Shown: positions 17,552-26,806 of the stretch, piece by piece | Layout: the number at the start of each line of letters is the position of its first letter | Position numbering within the stretch: position 1 is the stretch's first letter | NCBI GenBank assembly: GCA_963698885.1 | Contig: CAVOSJ010000002.1 | Location: 248,001 to 312,000, forward strand | Length of the DNA: 64,000 nt | Source: JBARKJ01 sp963698885 | Lineage (GTDB): Bacteria > Nitrospirota > JACRHJ01 | Reading direction: 5' to 3' | Notes under the pieces: generated by a model | What the model was told of the DNA's origin: nothing | What the model saw: only the letters and a program-made list of their open reading frames with translations | The model's database searches: none | Position numbers and translations under genes: made by a program

Positions 17552-18076
17552 ATGAACATAATATTCAACGCAAGGCATATGGAAACGACGGACGCCCTTA
17601 AGACGTATGCATTCGAGAAGGTGAAGAAACTTGAGAAGTACCTGCCCGAATCAGCCGACGCTAATATCACGCTGGCCGTTGAGAAATTCCGGCACAAGGC
17701 CGAGGTGCAGATAAAGGTGAACGGACTCATCATCCAGGCGTCCGAAGAGACGGAGGAGATGTACAGTTCGATAGACAACGTCACCGACAAGATAGGACGC
17801 CAGGTCAAGAAGTACAAGGAAAAGCTCAAAGATCACAAGGTCAAAGGCGAGGGCATGGAATTCCTCGCCGTAGAGGAAGAGACGGAAAGGATACCGGAGA
17901 TTATAAAGACTAAGCGGTTCGACATGAAGCCGATGACTCCGGAAGAAGCAGTCATGCAGATGGAGCTTCTGGATAAGGACTTCTTCATCTTCTCCAACTT
18001 CTCCACCGGGGCCATTAATGTCATCTACAAGCGGAACGACGGGAATATCGGCCTGATAGAGCCCGCTGGCAAATAA
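17552..18076 (+). CDS. hpf: Ribosome hibernation promoting factor, long form
   Basis: 174 aa. The N-terminal S30AE domain (about 1-100) is followed by a linker and the C-terminal dimerisation domain (TKRFDMKPMTPEEAVMQM to the end) that marks the long HPF which pairs two ribosomes into inactive 100S particles. GGGAGG precedes the ATG. Placement between rpoN and ptsN is typical. Confidence 0.95.
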   Translation: MNIIFNARHMETTDALKTYAFEKVKKLEKYLPESADANITLAVEKFRHKAEVQIKVNGLIIQASEETEEMYSSIDNVTDKIGRQVKKYKEKLKDHKVKGEGMEFLAVEEETERIPEIIKTKRFDMKPMTPEEAVMQMELLDKDFFIFSNFSTGAINVIYKRNDGNIGLIEPAGK

Positions 18077-18086
18077 AGGAGCGTGT

Positions 18087-18542
18087 TTGAAGGTTTCGGA
18101 ATTCCTGACCGAGGAAATGGTGATACCGGAGCTTCGGGCGCGCACGAAGCAGGCGGTGCTGGACGAGTTCTCCGTTTTCCTCGGGGACAAGGGACGGATA
18201 CCGGAACCGGTTAGCCTCTACAATATATTGGCCGCGCGCGAAGCCCTTGGCAGCACCGGCATAGGGGAGGGGATAGCCATACCTCATGGGAAAATGGGTG
18301 GGCTCACTCGGATGATAATAGCGTTCGGGCGCTCAGGCAAGGGTATCGACTTCGATTCGCTGGACGGTCAGCCGGCGAAACTTTTCTTCCTGCTGGTCGC
18401 GCCTGAAGACGCGCCGGGCGAGCATTTGAAGGCCTTGGCACTCATCTCCCGGCTTATGAAGAACGCAAAGCTCAGGGAAGCGCTATTAAAGGCCAGGGAC
18501 GCCAAAGAGATAAGGGTGCTCATCGCGCGGGAAGAAGGATGA
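18087..18542 (+). CDS. ptsN: PTS EIIA-Ntr regulatory component PtsN
   Basis: 151 aa EIIA-Ntr domain. The phosphorylatable histidine is H67 in GIAIPHGKM. It receives phosphate from HPr and acts as a regulator rather than in transport; no PTS permease is present here. TTG at 18087 follows AAAGGAG. The stop overlaps the hprK start (ATGA). Confidence 0.93.
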   Translation: MKVSEFLTEEMVIPELRARTKQAVLDEFSVFLGDKGRIPEPVSLYNILAAREALGSTGIGEGIAIPHGKMGGLTRMIIAFGRSGKGIDFDSLDGQPAKLFFLLVAPEDAPGEHLKALALISRLMKNAKLREALLKARDAKEIRVLIAREEG

Positions 18543-19504
18543 AAAGGATTTACGTAAAGGACATTTTGAAGGGCTGCTCCCGGGATATGTGCCTGATGCT
18601 GGCGGCGGGCGGGAGTGGTCTCACGAAGACTCCGCTCAAGGCGGAGGTGCAGAAGGTGGGTTTGGCGCTGACCGGGCATTTCGATAACCTGGACCCAGGG
18701 CGGATACAGGTTTTCGGAAAGACGGAGATGACTTACCTGGGGAAGCTTACCGCACGAAAAAGACGGAAGCTTGTCGGGGATCTGTTCGAGAGAAAAGCCG
18801 CCGCATATGTCGTTACGGCAGGCCTTGAACCGTTCAAGGAGATGCTGGAGGAGTCGGAAAAGCAGGGTACGCCGCTACTGACGTCGTCGCTTGAGACCAA
18901 CCGGTGCATCCGGGGGATAATAAAAGCGGTCGAGGAGTTAGGCGCAAACGAGATACACGTCCACGGCGTCCTGGTGGACATAATGGGGGTGGGCGTCCTC
19001 ATCATGGGCCCATCCGGCATTGGCAAGAGCGAGTGCGCTCTCGACCTTGTGGTCCGGGGCCATAGGTTGGTCGCGGACGACGTGGTGGTGATAAAGAAAC
19101 TCTCCGGCGGGAAGCTCATGGGTTCAGGCGCGGAGATGATCCGTTACCTGATGGAGATACGGGGCCTGGGCGTGGTGAACGTGCGGGACCTCTTCGGCAT
19201 CTCATCCATCAAGGCTAAGAAGGCCGTGGACATAGTGGTGGAACTGGTGCACTGGGATGAGCAGGAGAACTATGAGCGCCTCGGCCTGGACGACCAGACG
19301 ATGGACATAGGCGGGGTGAGCCTGCCGTACATGAGGATGCCGGTAACCCCAGGCAGGAACATAGCGGTAATTGTCGAGGTCGCGGCCAGAAATCACGCGC
19401 TGAAGAGCCAGGGCGTAAATGCGGCGGCGCTCCTGGACACGCGGCTGAACAAAGAACTCAGGCCAAGGCCGGCGGACGAGGAAGAGGCGGTTGGCGAAGC
19501 TTAA
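18539..19504 (+). CDS. hprK: HPr kinase/phosphorylase HprK
   Basis: 321 aa. The N-terminal regulatory domain (1-130) is followed by the kinase domain with P-loop GPSGIGKS (157-164) and the family motif around VRGHRLVADDVVVI and EIRGLGVVNVRDLFG. It phosphorylates and dephosphorylates HPr on Ser46 in response to metabolites. The rapZ start lies inside its last codons. Confidence 0.96.
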   Translation: MKRIYVKDILKGCSRDMCLMLAAGGSGLTKTPLKAEVQKVGLALTGHFDNLDPGRIQVFGKTEMTYLGKLTARKRRKLVGDLFERKAAAYVVTAGLEPFKEMLEESEKQGTPLLTSSLETNRCIRGIIKAVEELGANEIHVHGVLVDIMGVGVLIMGPSGIGKSECALDLVVRGHRLVADDVVVIKKLSGGKLMGSGAEMIRYLMEIRGLGVVNVRDLFGISSIKAKKAVDIVVELVHWDEQENYERLGLDDQTMDIGGVSLPYMRMPVTPGRNIAVIVEVAARNHALKSQGVNAAALLDTRLNKELRPRPADEEEAVGEA

Positions 19505-20348
19505 AATAATAATAATCACCGGTCTTTCCGGTTCCGGCAAGAGCTACGCGATAAAGTCGCTGGAAGACATGGGCTTCTTCTGCGTGGACAATCTGCCTTC
19601 CGCGCTGGTGCCGAAGTTCGTCGAGCTTTGCTCCCAGTCGGACAAGGGCGTCACCCGCATTGCGCTTGGCATAGACGCGCGGGAAAAAGATTTCTTCGGG
19701 GGATTTAGCAAACTCGTAGACGAGCTTCAGGGCGGAAACGACCTGGAGGTGCTGTTCTTCGAAGCGTCGGACGAGGTGTTGGCCCGACGCTTCTCCGAGA
19801 GCAGAAGGCCCCATCCGGTGGCGAAGGGAAAACCCCTACCGGAGGCCATACGCCTGGAGCGGCAGATGATGGACGAGGTGCGGAAGAAAGCGGACCGCAT
19901 TATAGACACCTCCCTGCTGACTATCCACCAGCTCCGGGATGAACTATCGAAGAACTACAGGGACAGCGGCTCGCGAGAGCTTACCCTTTCCCTCACCTCG
20001 TTCGGCTTCAAATACGGCGTCCCTTACGATGCGGACCTGGTGTTCGACGTGCGCTTCCTGCCGAACCCGAACTTCGTGCCGCTTTTAAAGGACATGACGG
20101 GCAGGCAGAAGCCGGTGCAGGAGTTCGTGAGGAAGAAGGGTACAAGCTCCGTCTTTCTCCGAAAGGTATCGGGGCTTTTGGACTTCCTTCTCCCGCTGTA
20201 TACTCAGGAAGGCAAAAACTACCTGACTATCGCGATAGGCTGTACTGGAGGCAGGCACCGCTCAGTGGCGGTAGTGGAGTTCTTGAAAGACAGGATGAAG
20301 GACAAGGGCCTGGACATCACCGTCCGGCACAGAGACATTGAAAGGTAG
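19491..20348 (+). CDS. rapZ: RapZ-family nucleotide-binding protein
   Basis: 285 aa. P-loop GLSGSGKS (11-18) with the following YAIKSLEDMGFFCVDNLP, then the C-terminal domain with FGFKYGVPYDADLVFDVRF and IGCTGGRHRSVAV. In E. coli RapZ is an RNA-binding adaptor controlling the sRNA GlmZ and GlmS; outside enterobacteria its role is less clear, but the gene is commonly beside ptsN/hprK. TTG at 19491 overlaps hprK by 14 bases. Confidence 0.95.
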   Translation: MAKLKIIIITGLSGSGKSYAIKSLEDMGFFCVDNLPSALVPKFVELCSQSDKGVTRIALGIDAREKDFFGGFSKLVDELQGGNDLEVLFFEASDEVLARRFSESRRPHPVAKGKPLPEAIRLERQMMDEVRKKADRIIDTSLLTIHQLRDELSKNYRDSGSRELTLSLTSFGFKYGVPYDADLVFDVRFLPNPNFVPLLKDMTGRQKPVQEFVRKKGTSSVFLRKVSGLLDFLLPLYTQEGKNYLTIAIGCTGGRHRSVAVVEFLKDRMKDKGLDITVRHRDIER

Positions 20349-20366
20349 GGTGCGAGAGGGAGAGAG

Positions 20367-20777
20367 ATGGTCGGTCTTGTAATCGTAAGCCACGGTAACC
20401 TTGGCCACGAACTGGTAAAGGTGGCCGAGATAATCGTCGGCCCGTTAGACGGTATAGAGGCCGTATCCATAGGCTCCGTGGTGGACGTGGACACCGCGCG
20501 TCAGGAGGTAGGCGCCGCCATAAAGAGGGCGCACGGGAAGGAAGGGGTATTGGTGCTGACCGATATGTTCGGCGGGACCCCGTCGAATTTGTCTCTTTCG
20601 TTCCTGGACGAGGACAACGTCGAGGTGCTCACTGGAGTGAACCTGCCGATGATAATAAAATACGCGAACCACCGGAAGGACAAAGGTCTGAAGGACCTGT
20701 CGTCCATAGTGCAGGAGGGCGGGATAAAGAGCATAATAATGGCGTCGAGTGTCCTGAAACCCAAGGTGAAGAGATAA
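20367..20777 (+). CDS. PTS mannose-family EIIA component
   Basis: 136 aa EIIA-Man domain. H9 in VIVSHGNLG is the phosphorylation site; TDMFGGTPSNLSLSFL is the other family motif. No EIIB, EIIC or EIID is nearby, so like PtsN it is probably a signalling output of the phosphorelay HPr/PtsI encoded just downstream. Confidence 0.93.
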   Translation: MVGLVIVSHGNLGHELVKVAEIIVGPLDGIEAVSIGSVVDVDTARQEVGAAIKRAHGKEGVLVLTDMFGGTPSNLSLSFLDEDNVEVLTGVNLPMIIKYANHRKDKGLKDLSSIVQEGGIKSIIMASSVLKPKVKR

Positions 20778-20781
20778 AAGG

Positions 20782-21051
20782 ATGATAGAGTCGGCGGCAA
20801 GGATACAGAACAGGCTGGGCCTCCACGCGAGGGCGGCGGCGCTTTTTGTCCGCACCGCCAACATGTTCGATTCGGAAGTCACCATAGAGAAGGACGGCGT
20901 GGAAGTAAACGGCAAGAGCATCATGGGCATAATGATGCTCGCGGCCGCGAAGGGCTGCGAGGTTATGATACGCGCCGACGGGCCGGACGAGGGCCAGGCG
21001 GTGGAAGCGATACGCAGTCTTATCGATGCGAAGTTCCACGAGGAGGCTTAA
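20782..21051 (+). CDS. ptsH: Phosphocarrier protein HPr
   Basis: 89 aa. H15 in GLHARAA is phosphorylated by PtsI and S46 in GKSIMGIM is the HprK target, so both sites are kept. GGTGAAGAG upstream may be the ribosome-binding site; AAAGG abuts the ATG too closely to be useful. Four bases separate it from the EIIA gene. Confidence 0.95.
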   Translation: MIESAARIQNRLGLHARAAALFVRTANMFDSEVTIEKDGVEVNGKSIMGIMMLAAAKGCEVMIRADGPDEGQAVEAIRSLIDAKFHEEA

Positions 21052-21058
21052 AGAGACT

Positions 21059-22822
21059 TTGAAGCTTTATCAGGGAATAGGCGTCTCGCTTGGAGTCGCC
21101 ATCGGTAAAGTCTACCTGGTGGACAGAAACCGCGTGTCCGTTTCCAGACATACCGTTACGGAAGACGAGGTGAGCCAGGAGATAGCCCGCTTCAAAAGAG
21201 CCGTCGCGACTTCCAAGGACCAGCTCGAGGACATACGCAAAAAGTTATCGTTAGATATCGGCGAAGAGCACGGGTATATACTGGACTCCCACCTGATGAT
21301 ACTCGACGACAAGATGCTGATAAACGGCACCATCGAGATCATCAGGGGACAGATGGTAAACGCCGAATACGCGCTGAAAGAAGTCGTCAACCGCTTCATG
21401 AATATCTTCAACGGCATGGGCGACAGCTATCTGCGGGAACGAAAATCCGATATCGAGCACGTGGGAGAAAGGATACAGAGGAACCTGTCCGGGAAGAGCA
21501 TCGAATTACTTTCCAATATCCCGGAAGACTCTATAGTGGTCGCCCACGACATTGCGCCGTCTGATACTTTTCAGATGCGCAAGGACAGGGTGCATGCGTT
21601 CGTGACGGATATCGGGAGCAATACCTCCCACACCGCCATCATGGCCCGCTCTCTTGAGCTTCCTGCGGTGGTGGGCCTGGAGAACATAAGCTTGGGCGTA
21701 AAGAACGGCGACGCTATCATCGTGGACGGCAATCAGGGCGTGGTAGTAGTAAACCCGGACCAGGACACGTTCCTGGAGTACCTGGAGCGTCAAAGGAAAT
21801 ATAAATATTTTGAAAAAGAACTCATAAAGATAAGCCGTCTCCCGGCGGTAACCAAAGACGGCCACGAGGTGCATCTGGCCGCCAATATCGAAATACCGGA
21901 GGAGATGGACACTGTAATCGGCCATGGCGCGAAGGGCGTTGGCCTCTTCCGGACGGAGTTCCTGTTCTTAAACAGAAACGAGCTCCCCACCGAGGAGGAG
22001 CATTTCATGGCCTGCAAGCGGATCGCCGAGAAGATGGACCCATACCCGGTCGTCGTGCGCACTTTTGATCTGGGCGGGGACAAGATTCCCGTCCCGATGC
22101 CCATAAAAGACGAGGTAAACCCGGCGCTTGGACTTCGGGCGATAAGGTTCTCCCTCATGAGAAGAGAGATTTTCAAGACTCAGATAAGAGGCATTCTCCG
22201 GGCGAGCGCGTACGGGAACTTGAAGCTCATGTACCCCATGATTTCCGGCGTTGCAGAGATAAGGGCGGCGAATTTGGTGGTCCGGGAGGCGATGGAGGAG
22301 TTAAGGCACGAGAAGCTTCCCTTCAACGAAAATTTAGAAATTGGTATAATGGTAGAGATACCATCCGCTGCGGTAACCGCGGACATCCTTGCAAAGGAGT
22401 GCGATTTCTTCAGCGTGGGGACGAATGATCTAATCCAGTATTCCCTTGCGATAGACAGGACGAACGAGCACGTGGCGTATCTGTACGAGCCGCTCCACCC
22501 GGCGGTTATCCGCTTTTTGAAGATGATCGTGCAGGCCGCGCACCGGCAGGGCATACCGGTCGCGATGTGCGGCGAGATGGCGGGCGAGGCCATATATTCG
22601 CTTATACTTATCGGGCTCGGGTTCGACGAGCTGTCCATGAGCCCGTTTTCGATACCGAGGATGAAAAAGGTAATCAGGCAGTCCGAACTCCGCGAGTCGA
22701 TGGAGCTTGCCGAAAAGGCGATGAACTTCTCCACCGCCGAAGAGGCTAAGGACTATGTGGTCAGCTACATGGCGAACCGCTTCCCGGAAGACATCACCCG
22801 GGAAGGAAAGCTGATGTATTAG
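21059..22822 (+). CDS. ptsI: PTS enzyme I (PEP-protein phosphotransferase)
   Basis: 587 aa, normal size. It transfers phosphate from PEP to HPr. The phospho-histidine domain shows GSNTSHTAIMARS with the active-site histidine; the TIM-barrel PEP-binding half has GVGLFRTEFLFL, VVRTFDLGGDK and the C-terminal MCGEMAG cysteine motif. I chose TTG 21059, which follows AGGAGG and begins LKLYQGIGVS, over ATG 21026, which would overlap ptsH by 26 bases with non-family residues. Confidence 0.95.
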   Translation: MKLYQGIGVSLGVAIGKVYLVDRNRVSVSRHTVTEDEVSQEIARFKRAVATSKDQLEDIRKKLSLDIGEEHGYILDSHLMILDDKMLINGTIEIIRGQMVNAEYALKEVVNRFMNIFNGMGDSYLRERKSDIEHVGERIQRNLSGKSIELLSNIPEDSIVVAHDIAPSDTFQMRKDRVHAFVTDIGSNTSHTAIMARSLELPAVVGLENISLGVKNGDAIIVDGNQGVVVVNPDQDTFLEYLERQRKYKYFEKELIKISRLPAVTKDGHEVHLAANIEIPEEMDTVIGHGAKGVGLFRTEFLFLNRNELPTEEEHFMACKRIAEKMDPYPVVVRTFDLGGDKIPVPMPIKDEVNPALGLRAIRFSLMRREIFKTQIRGILRASAYGNLKLMYPMISGVAEIRAANLVVREAMEELRHEKLPFNENLEIGIMVEIPSAAVTADILAKECDFFSVGTNDLIQYSLAIDRTNEHVAYLYEPLHPAVIRFLKMIVQAAHRQGIPVAMCGEMAGEAIYSLILIGLGFDELSMSPFSIPRMKKVIRQSELRESMELAEKAMNFSTAEEAKDYVVSYMANRFPEDITREGKLMY

Positions 22823-22831
22823 GGGCCGGCT

Positions 22832-23497
22832 ATGAGAATACTTGTGGTAGAAGACGAACAGAAAGTCGCAAGCTTCATCAAAAAGGGCCTCCAGGAGGAG
22901 GGTTATGCGGTGGACGTCGCCGCGGACGGCCTTGAGGGGCTGTCCATGCTTGAGATGAATGTCTACGACGCCATGATACTGGACCTCATGCTCCCCAAGA
23001 AGAACGGGATAGAGGTCATGCGCGAGGTCCGGGCGAAGAAGATGAACGTGCCCGTACTGATGCTTACCGCGCGCGATACACTGGCGGACAAGGTAATGGG
23101 TCTGGACGCCGGCGCGGACGATTACCTGACGAAGCCTTTCGCATTCCAGGAGCTGCTGGCGAGGCTAAGGTCCCTGCTTCGGCGGGGGAAGGCGGAGGTC
23201 TCCATGCTGAAGATCGCCGACCTGACCCTTGACCCGGCGACCAGGAAGGTGAAGCGTGGCGAGACGGAGCTGACGCTGACGGCCAAGGAGTTCTCGCTCC
23301 TTGAGTACATGATGAGAAACGCCGGGAAACCGCTTTCCAGGACTACGCTTTCCGAGCACGTCTGGGATATAAACTTCGACAGGATGACAAACGTCGTGGA
23401 CGTGTATATAAACTTCCTCCGGAACAAGGTGGACAAAGGTTTTGAAACAAAACTAATCCAGACCGTCCGCGGAGTGGGTTACACCCTGAAAGAATGA
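22832..23497 (+). CDS. OmpR/PhoB-family response regulator
   Basis: 221 aa. Receiver domain 1-118 with acidic pair E7/D8, phospho-acceptor D51 (ILDLMLP) and K100 region (YLTKPF). The winged-helix DNA-binding domain follows (about 125-221; LTAKEFSLLEYMMRN, TNVVDVYINFLRNKVD). It resembles copper- or envelope-stress regulators of the CusR/CopR type, but the stimulus is unknown. Its stop overlaps the start of the sensor kinase (ATGA). Confidence 0.95.
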   Translation: MRILVVEDEQKVASFIKKGLQEEGYAVDVAADGLEGLSMLEMNVYDAMILDLMLPKKNGIEVMREVRAKKMNVPVLMLTARDTLADKVMGLDAGADDYLTKPFAFQELLARLRSLLRRGKAEVSMLKIADLTLDPATRKVKRGETELTLTAKEFSLLEYMMRNAGKPLSRTTLSEHVWDINFDRMTNVVDVYINFLRNKVDKGFETKLIQTVRGVGYTLKE

Positions 23498-24508
23498 GAA
23501 AGTCCACCATAAAGAAGAGGCTGGCCTCGAGGTACGCGCAGTTCAGCCTGATTATTTTTATACTCTCCTTAGGCCTTTATCAGATTATCCGCCCCGGACA
23601 TTCCCTGATAGCCCTGTTAGCAGCCTGCGCCTTGTTGGCGTGGCCTGTCCTTCCTTGCCGCATATATCCTCGCCGCTTTGGAACTCTGGTCCTTTCGGAC
23701 GCTCTCTGAGAGCGGCAACAGGGACGATAGGGGCGGCTGGGCCGACCTGCCGAAGGAAACGGACGTGCCGGAGGAGGTAGAGGACGTGCGCCGGGTGCTC
23801 CGAGCGCTGAAGGATAAGATGGATGAGGCCGTAACCTCCCAGAGGCGCTTTCTGGCCGACGCCTCTCATGAAATGCGTTCCCCCATCACCATAATGAAAG
23901 GCAATATAGAGATAGCGCTGCGGCGCGAGAGGGACCCGGAGGAATACAGGCAGGTACTCCGGAGCAACTTGGAAGACATCGACAGACTGGAGTACCTGCT
24001 GAAAGACCTGATGTTCCTTGCCCGCACCGACGCCAACGAACTGGTGGTTAACATGGCGCCGGTCCAGTTGGGCGAAGTCATAGCCGAGGTTTACGCGGGT
24101 TTGACGCCGATGTCCCGGACGAAAGGCATCAACCTGAGCCTGGAGATAAACCCGCCCGAGGGGAGCGAAATAGAGGGGGACTCCGACAGGCTCCGCCAGC
24201 TCTTCATAAACCTCGTGGTGAACGCGCTCCGCTATACGCCCGAAGGCGGGAAGGTGGAGATTGCGCTGAACAAGATCGCGGGCGTTAGCGAGGTAACGGT
24301 TACGGACACCGGGATAGGCATCCCGGAGGCGGAGCTTCCAAGAATTTTCGACCGCTTCTATCGCGTGGACAAGGCGCGCGCGCGGGAGTCCGGCGGCACG
24401 GGGCTTGGGCTTTGCATATGCAAGTGGATAGTGGACACTCACCACGGGGACATAACCATCGAAAGCAAAGAGGGCGTCGGGACGAAGGTGACGGTGCTGT
24501 TTATTTAG
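23494..24508 (+). CDS. Sensor histidine kinase (one frameshift)
   Basis: Partner of the response regulator just upstream. The first frame (23494 to about 23645) encodes an N-terminal TM helix (YAQFSLIIFILSLGLYQII) and most of a second; the next frame continues GLSFLAAYILAALELWSF, a linker, the HisKA domain with FLADASHEMRSPI (phospho-His), and a HATPase domain with NLVVNALRYTPEGG, DTGIGIP and GGTGLGLCI. One extra base near 23645 separates them; both sides read well. There is almost no periplasmic loop, so it may sense membrane state or a partner. Its 3' end overlaps the converging FG-GAP gene by 8 bases. Confidence 0.87.
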
Positions 24509-25970
24509 ACAGGAATATATTTATCGTCTTTGCCTCGCTTTTATTTCTCTTGTACGACATAACCAGATCGTCAATCCCGTCTCCGTTTAAATCTATCGCC
24601 TCAAGCTCCGTCGGGGCGGGTACCTTAAAAGTAAGCGCCGGGTTGTCGGCAAGTATGCTGTAGCGGTCCGGCATATAAAGCGTCACCCTGTCCTCTTTCG
24701 CCGCGACGGCCAGGCCGTAGCCCGGCCCTTTGGAGAACTTCCCGAAGACCATCACGGGCTTCGGATTTTTCCCTATATTGGCGATATCGAGTTTAAAACT
24801 TACCTGCTTCTCCTTATCGGGCCTGTCCTGGAACCTGCCGTCTCTTCCCTGCAAATATATCCCTATCGTCATGTTCACAGTTTTGGAAGTGACCATGTTG
24901 ATTATGTTGTTTATCCCCATCTTGACGGTCGGCAAAATCAGGTCCAGCCTCTTGTCGCCGTTCATATCAAGGAATTCCGGGCCGATTACGCCCTCTGACA
25001 CAATCGTCTGGGTAGGCTTTGCGGAAAAGCTTGCGCCGGGACTTCTCTGGTAGATGAATACGAGGCTTTTGGCCTGGGCCAATCCGCCGGTCATCTTGGT
25101 AACGACCAGGTCGTTTGTTCCGTCGCCCCTTAAATCTATCGGCTCAACCACGGCGTTGTCCAGTATGCCCCTCTTCAGTTCCATCAGGCCCGGCCTGAAC
25201 CGGATGTTCGGCGACTCGGAGAAGCCGTCCCCTTTCCTGAGATACACGTCCGCATTGTCCTCCCAGGTGATGAACAGGTCCTCCGAAGAAGGAGAATTGA
25301 AAGGGACGGCGGATACGGACGGCACCTTATTCAATACCGTCAGCCGTGCGGGGTCCATCACGTCTTCCATGAACGTAGTGCGGGTGAAGAGCGGGACCAC
25401 GCCCGCGGGCTTATAACCCGGGGCGGCCTGGCGAATGAAAAGTCTGGTCACCCCGGGGACCAGCAGGAAACCGGCGTCTTTGCCGTTGTCCTTAAGGACA
25501 AGCGGCCAGCGGGGCAGGTCCAGCGGATCGGCATGATTGAAGACGCTCTCCGCCTTCACCAGCAGGACGGGGCGGGACTTATAGGCATGGTTGTTCGGCA
25601 AATAGGCATAGAGCCCGTCGTGCCGCATATATACGATTGCTTTTTTCCCGCTCCTCTGGACGTCGCCCACGTCAAAGACCGACGCTTCCGGGTCCAACAC
25701 CCAGCTTTCGTCCGGGGAAGACTGAAAACCCGTACCCTTCCTCTGATAAAATACCGATAAACACCTGGCCGGGTTCTTACCCTTTGCCGTATAAAGGCAT
25801 ACCGCGACTATATCCTTCAGCCCGTCCCCGTCCATGTCCTCTACGGCCAGGTGCAGGACCTCGCCGGGGAGGTTAAGCGTCTGTTTCGCGTATACCGGGG
25901 CCTCGGCCGCAAAAGAGGGGGATAACGTGAGAAACTGCGCGAAAGCCAGAAGAAATAGTATTTTTTTCAT
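24501..25970 (-). CDS. Secreted FG-GAP/VCBS repeat protein
   Basis: 489 aa with a cleavable signal peptide (KKILFLLAFAQFLTLSPSFA, cut near residue 21). FG-GAP-like calcium-binding repeats recur: DMDGDGLKDIVAV, DLRGDGTNDLVVTKM, DMNGDKRLDLILP, DLNGDGIDDLVMS. These form a beta-propeller like integrin alpha chains; function unknown. The ATG overlaps the stop of the ABC permease (TAATG), so it is the last gene of mazG-ATPase-permease-FG-GAP and may work with, or depend on, that exporter. Confidence 0.82.
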   Translation of the reverse strand: MKKILFLLAFAQFLTLSPSFAAEAPVYAKQTLNLPGEVLHLAVEDMDGDGLKDIVAVCLYTAKGKNPARCLSVFYQRKGTGFQSSPDESWVLDPEASVFDVGDVQRSGKKAIVYMRHDGLYAYLPNNHAYKSRPVLLVKAESVFNHADPLDLPRWPLVLKDNGKDAGFLLVPGVTRLFIRQAAPGYKPAGVVPLFTRTTFMEDVMDPARLTVLNKVPSVSAVPFNSPSSEDLFITWEDNADVYLRKGDGFSESPNIRFRPGLMELKRGILDNAVVEPIDLRGDGTNDLVVTKMTGGLAQAKSLVFIYQRSPGASFSAKPTQTIVSEGVIGPEFLDMNGDKRLDLILPTVKMGINNIINMVTSKTVNMTIGIYLQGRDGRFQDRPDKEKQVSFKLDIANIGKNPKPVMVFGKFSKGPGYGLAVAAKEDRVTLYMPDRYSILADNPALTFKVPAPTELEAIDLNGDGIDDLVMSYKRNKSEAKTINIFLSK

Positions 25971-26806
25971 TAATTAATCTCCTTTCTCTTGAATATAAAA
26001 AGAGAAAGGCCCAGGAAAATGATAATTGCGCCGACGTTCACGGCAAGGAAGTAGTAAACCTCCGGCGTCCATGTCCTTGATTTTACGACCGCCATCTCCC
26101 TCAGTATGTTCTGACCTAAATCCATATATGCGGTAAAAATCCAAGAAGAGAATAGCCCAAAATTCTTCAGGAACATTATCGGAAAATATACGACAAGCGC
26201 CGTTATCACGGCCCAGCCGGCGTTGTTTATCAGGACGGAGAGAAAAAGCCCCATGCATCCGACGGTGTAGATGGACAGGAGGTCCATCAGATAGCTGATT
26301 CCAAGGTTGCCCAGCATCTCGGGCCTGGTACGGAATACCTCGCCCGTCTCGGCGATTGTGATGTTTCCCATGCCGTAAAGCAATGCGCCGGATGCGATGC
26401 TTAATATGGCGGTGACTATGACGACTAAAAGGCAGTAAACAAAAAGCACCGCCGCCTTGGAAAGTATGAAATCCGCCCTTTTTACCGGGCGCACGAGGAT
26501 GTTTTTGATAGTGCCGCTGTCCGTCTCCGTCGAGATAAGCGAACCGGAAAAAGCGAGCATGGCGATGGTGCCCGCGCCCGCGGAGCTGAAGGTCCCGGAG
26601 GCGATTATGGAGGCGAACGTATAGCCGTCGAATACCGCCCCGCCGCCCCCGCCCCGGATGGCGGCTATAAACTCGGGGAATATCCGGGAGCCTAAACCTA
26701 CCAGGAACGCGTTCAGCACCACGAACACCACCAGCAGGTAGGCGTACTTCAGCCTTAATATTTTATAAATTTCTACTCTCGAAAGCGTAAGCACCCTTGA
26801 TAGCAT
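25970..26806 (-). CDS. ABC transporter permease (ABC-2 type)
   Basis: 278 aa with about six TM segments and a large hydrophilic/glycine-rich loop after TM1 (AAIRGGGGGAVFDGY), the layout of ABC-2/NatB-type permeases. ATG 26806 (MLSRVLTLSRVEIYK) overlaps the ATPase stop as ATGA; a longer frame to 26947 lies inside the ATPase gene. Together with the ATPase it forms an exporter with unknown cargo. Confidence 0.88.
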   Translation of the reverse strand: MLSRVLTLSRVEIYKILRLKYAYLLVVFVVLNAFLVGLGSRIFPEFIAAIRGGGGGAVFDGYTFASIIASGTFSSAGAGTIAMLAFSGSLISTETDSGTIKNILVRPVKRADFILSKAAVLFVYCLLVVIVTAILSIASGALLYGMGNITIAETGEVFRTRPEMLGNLGISYLMDLLSIYTVGCMGLFLSVLINNAGWAVITALVVYFPIMFLKNFGLFSSWIFTAYMDLGQNILREMAVVKSRTWTPEVYYFLAVNVGAIIIFLGLSLFIFKRKEIN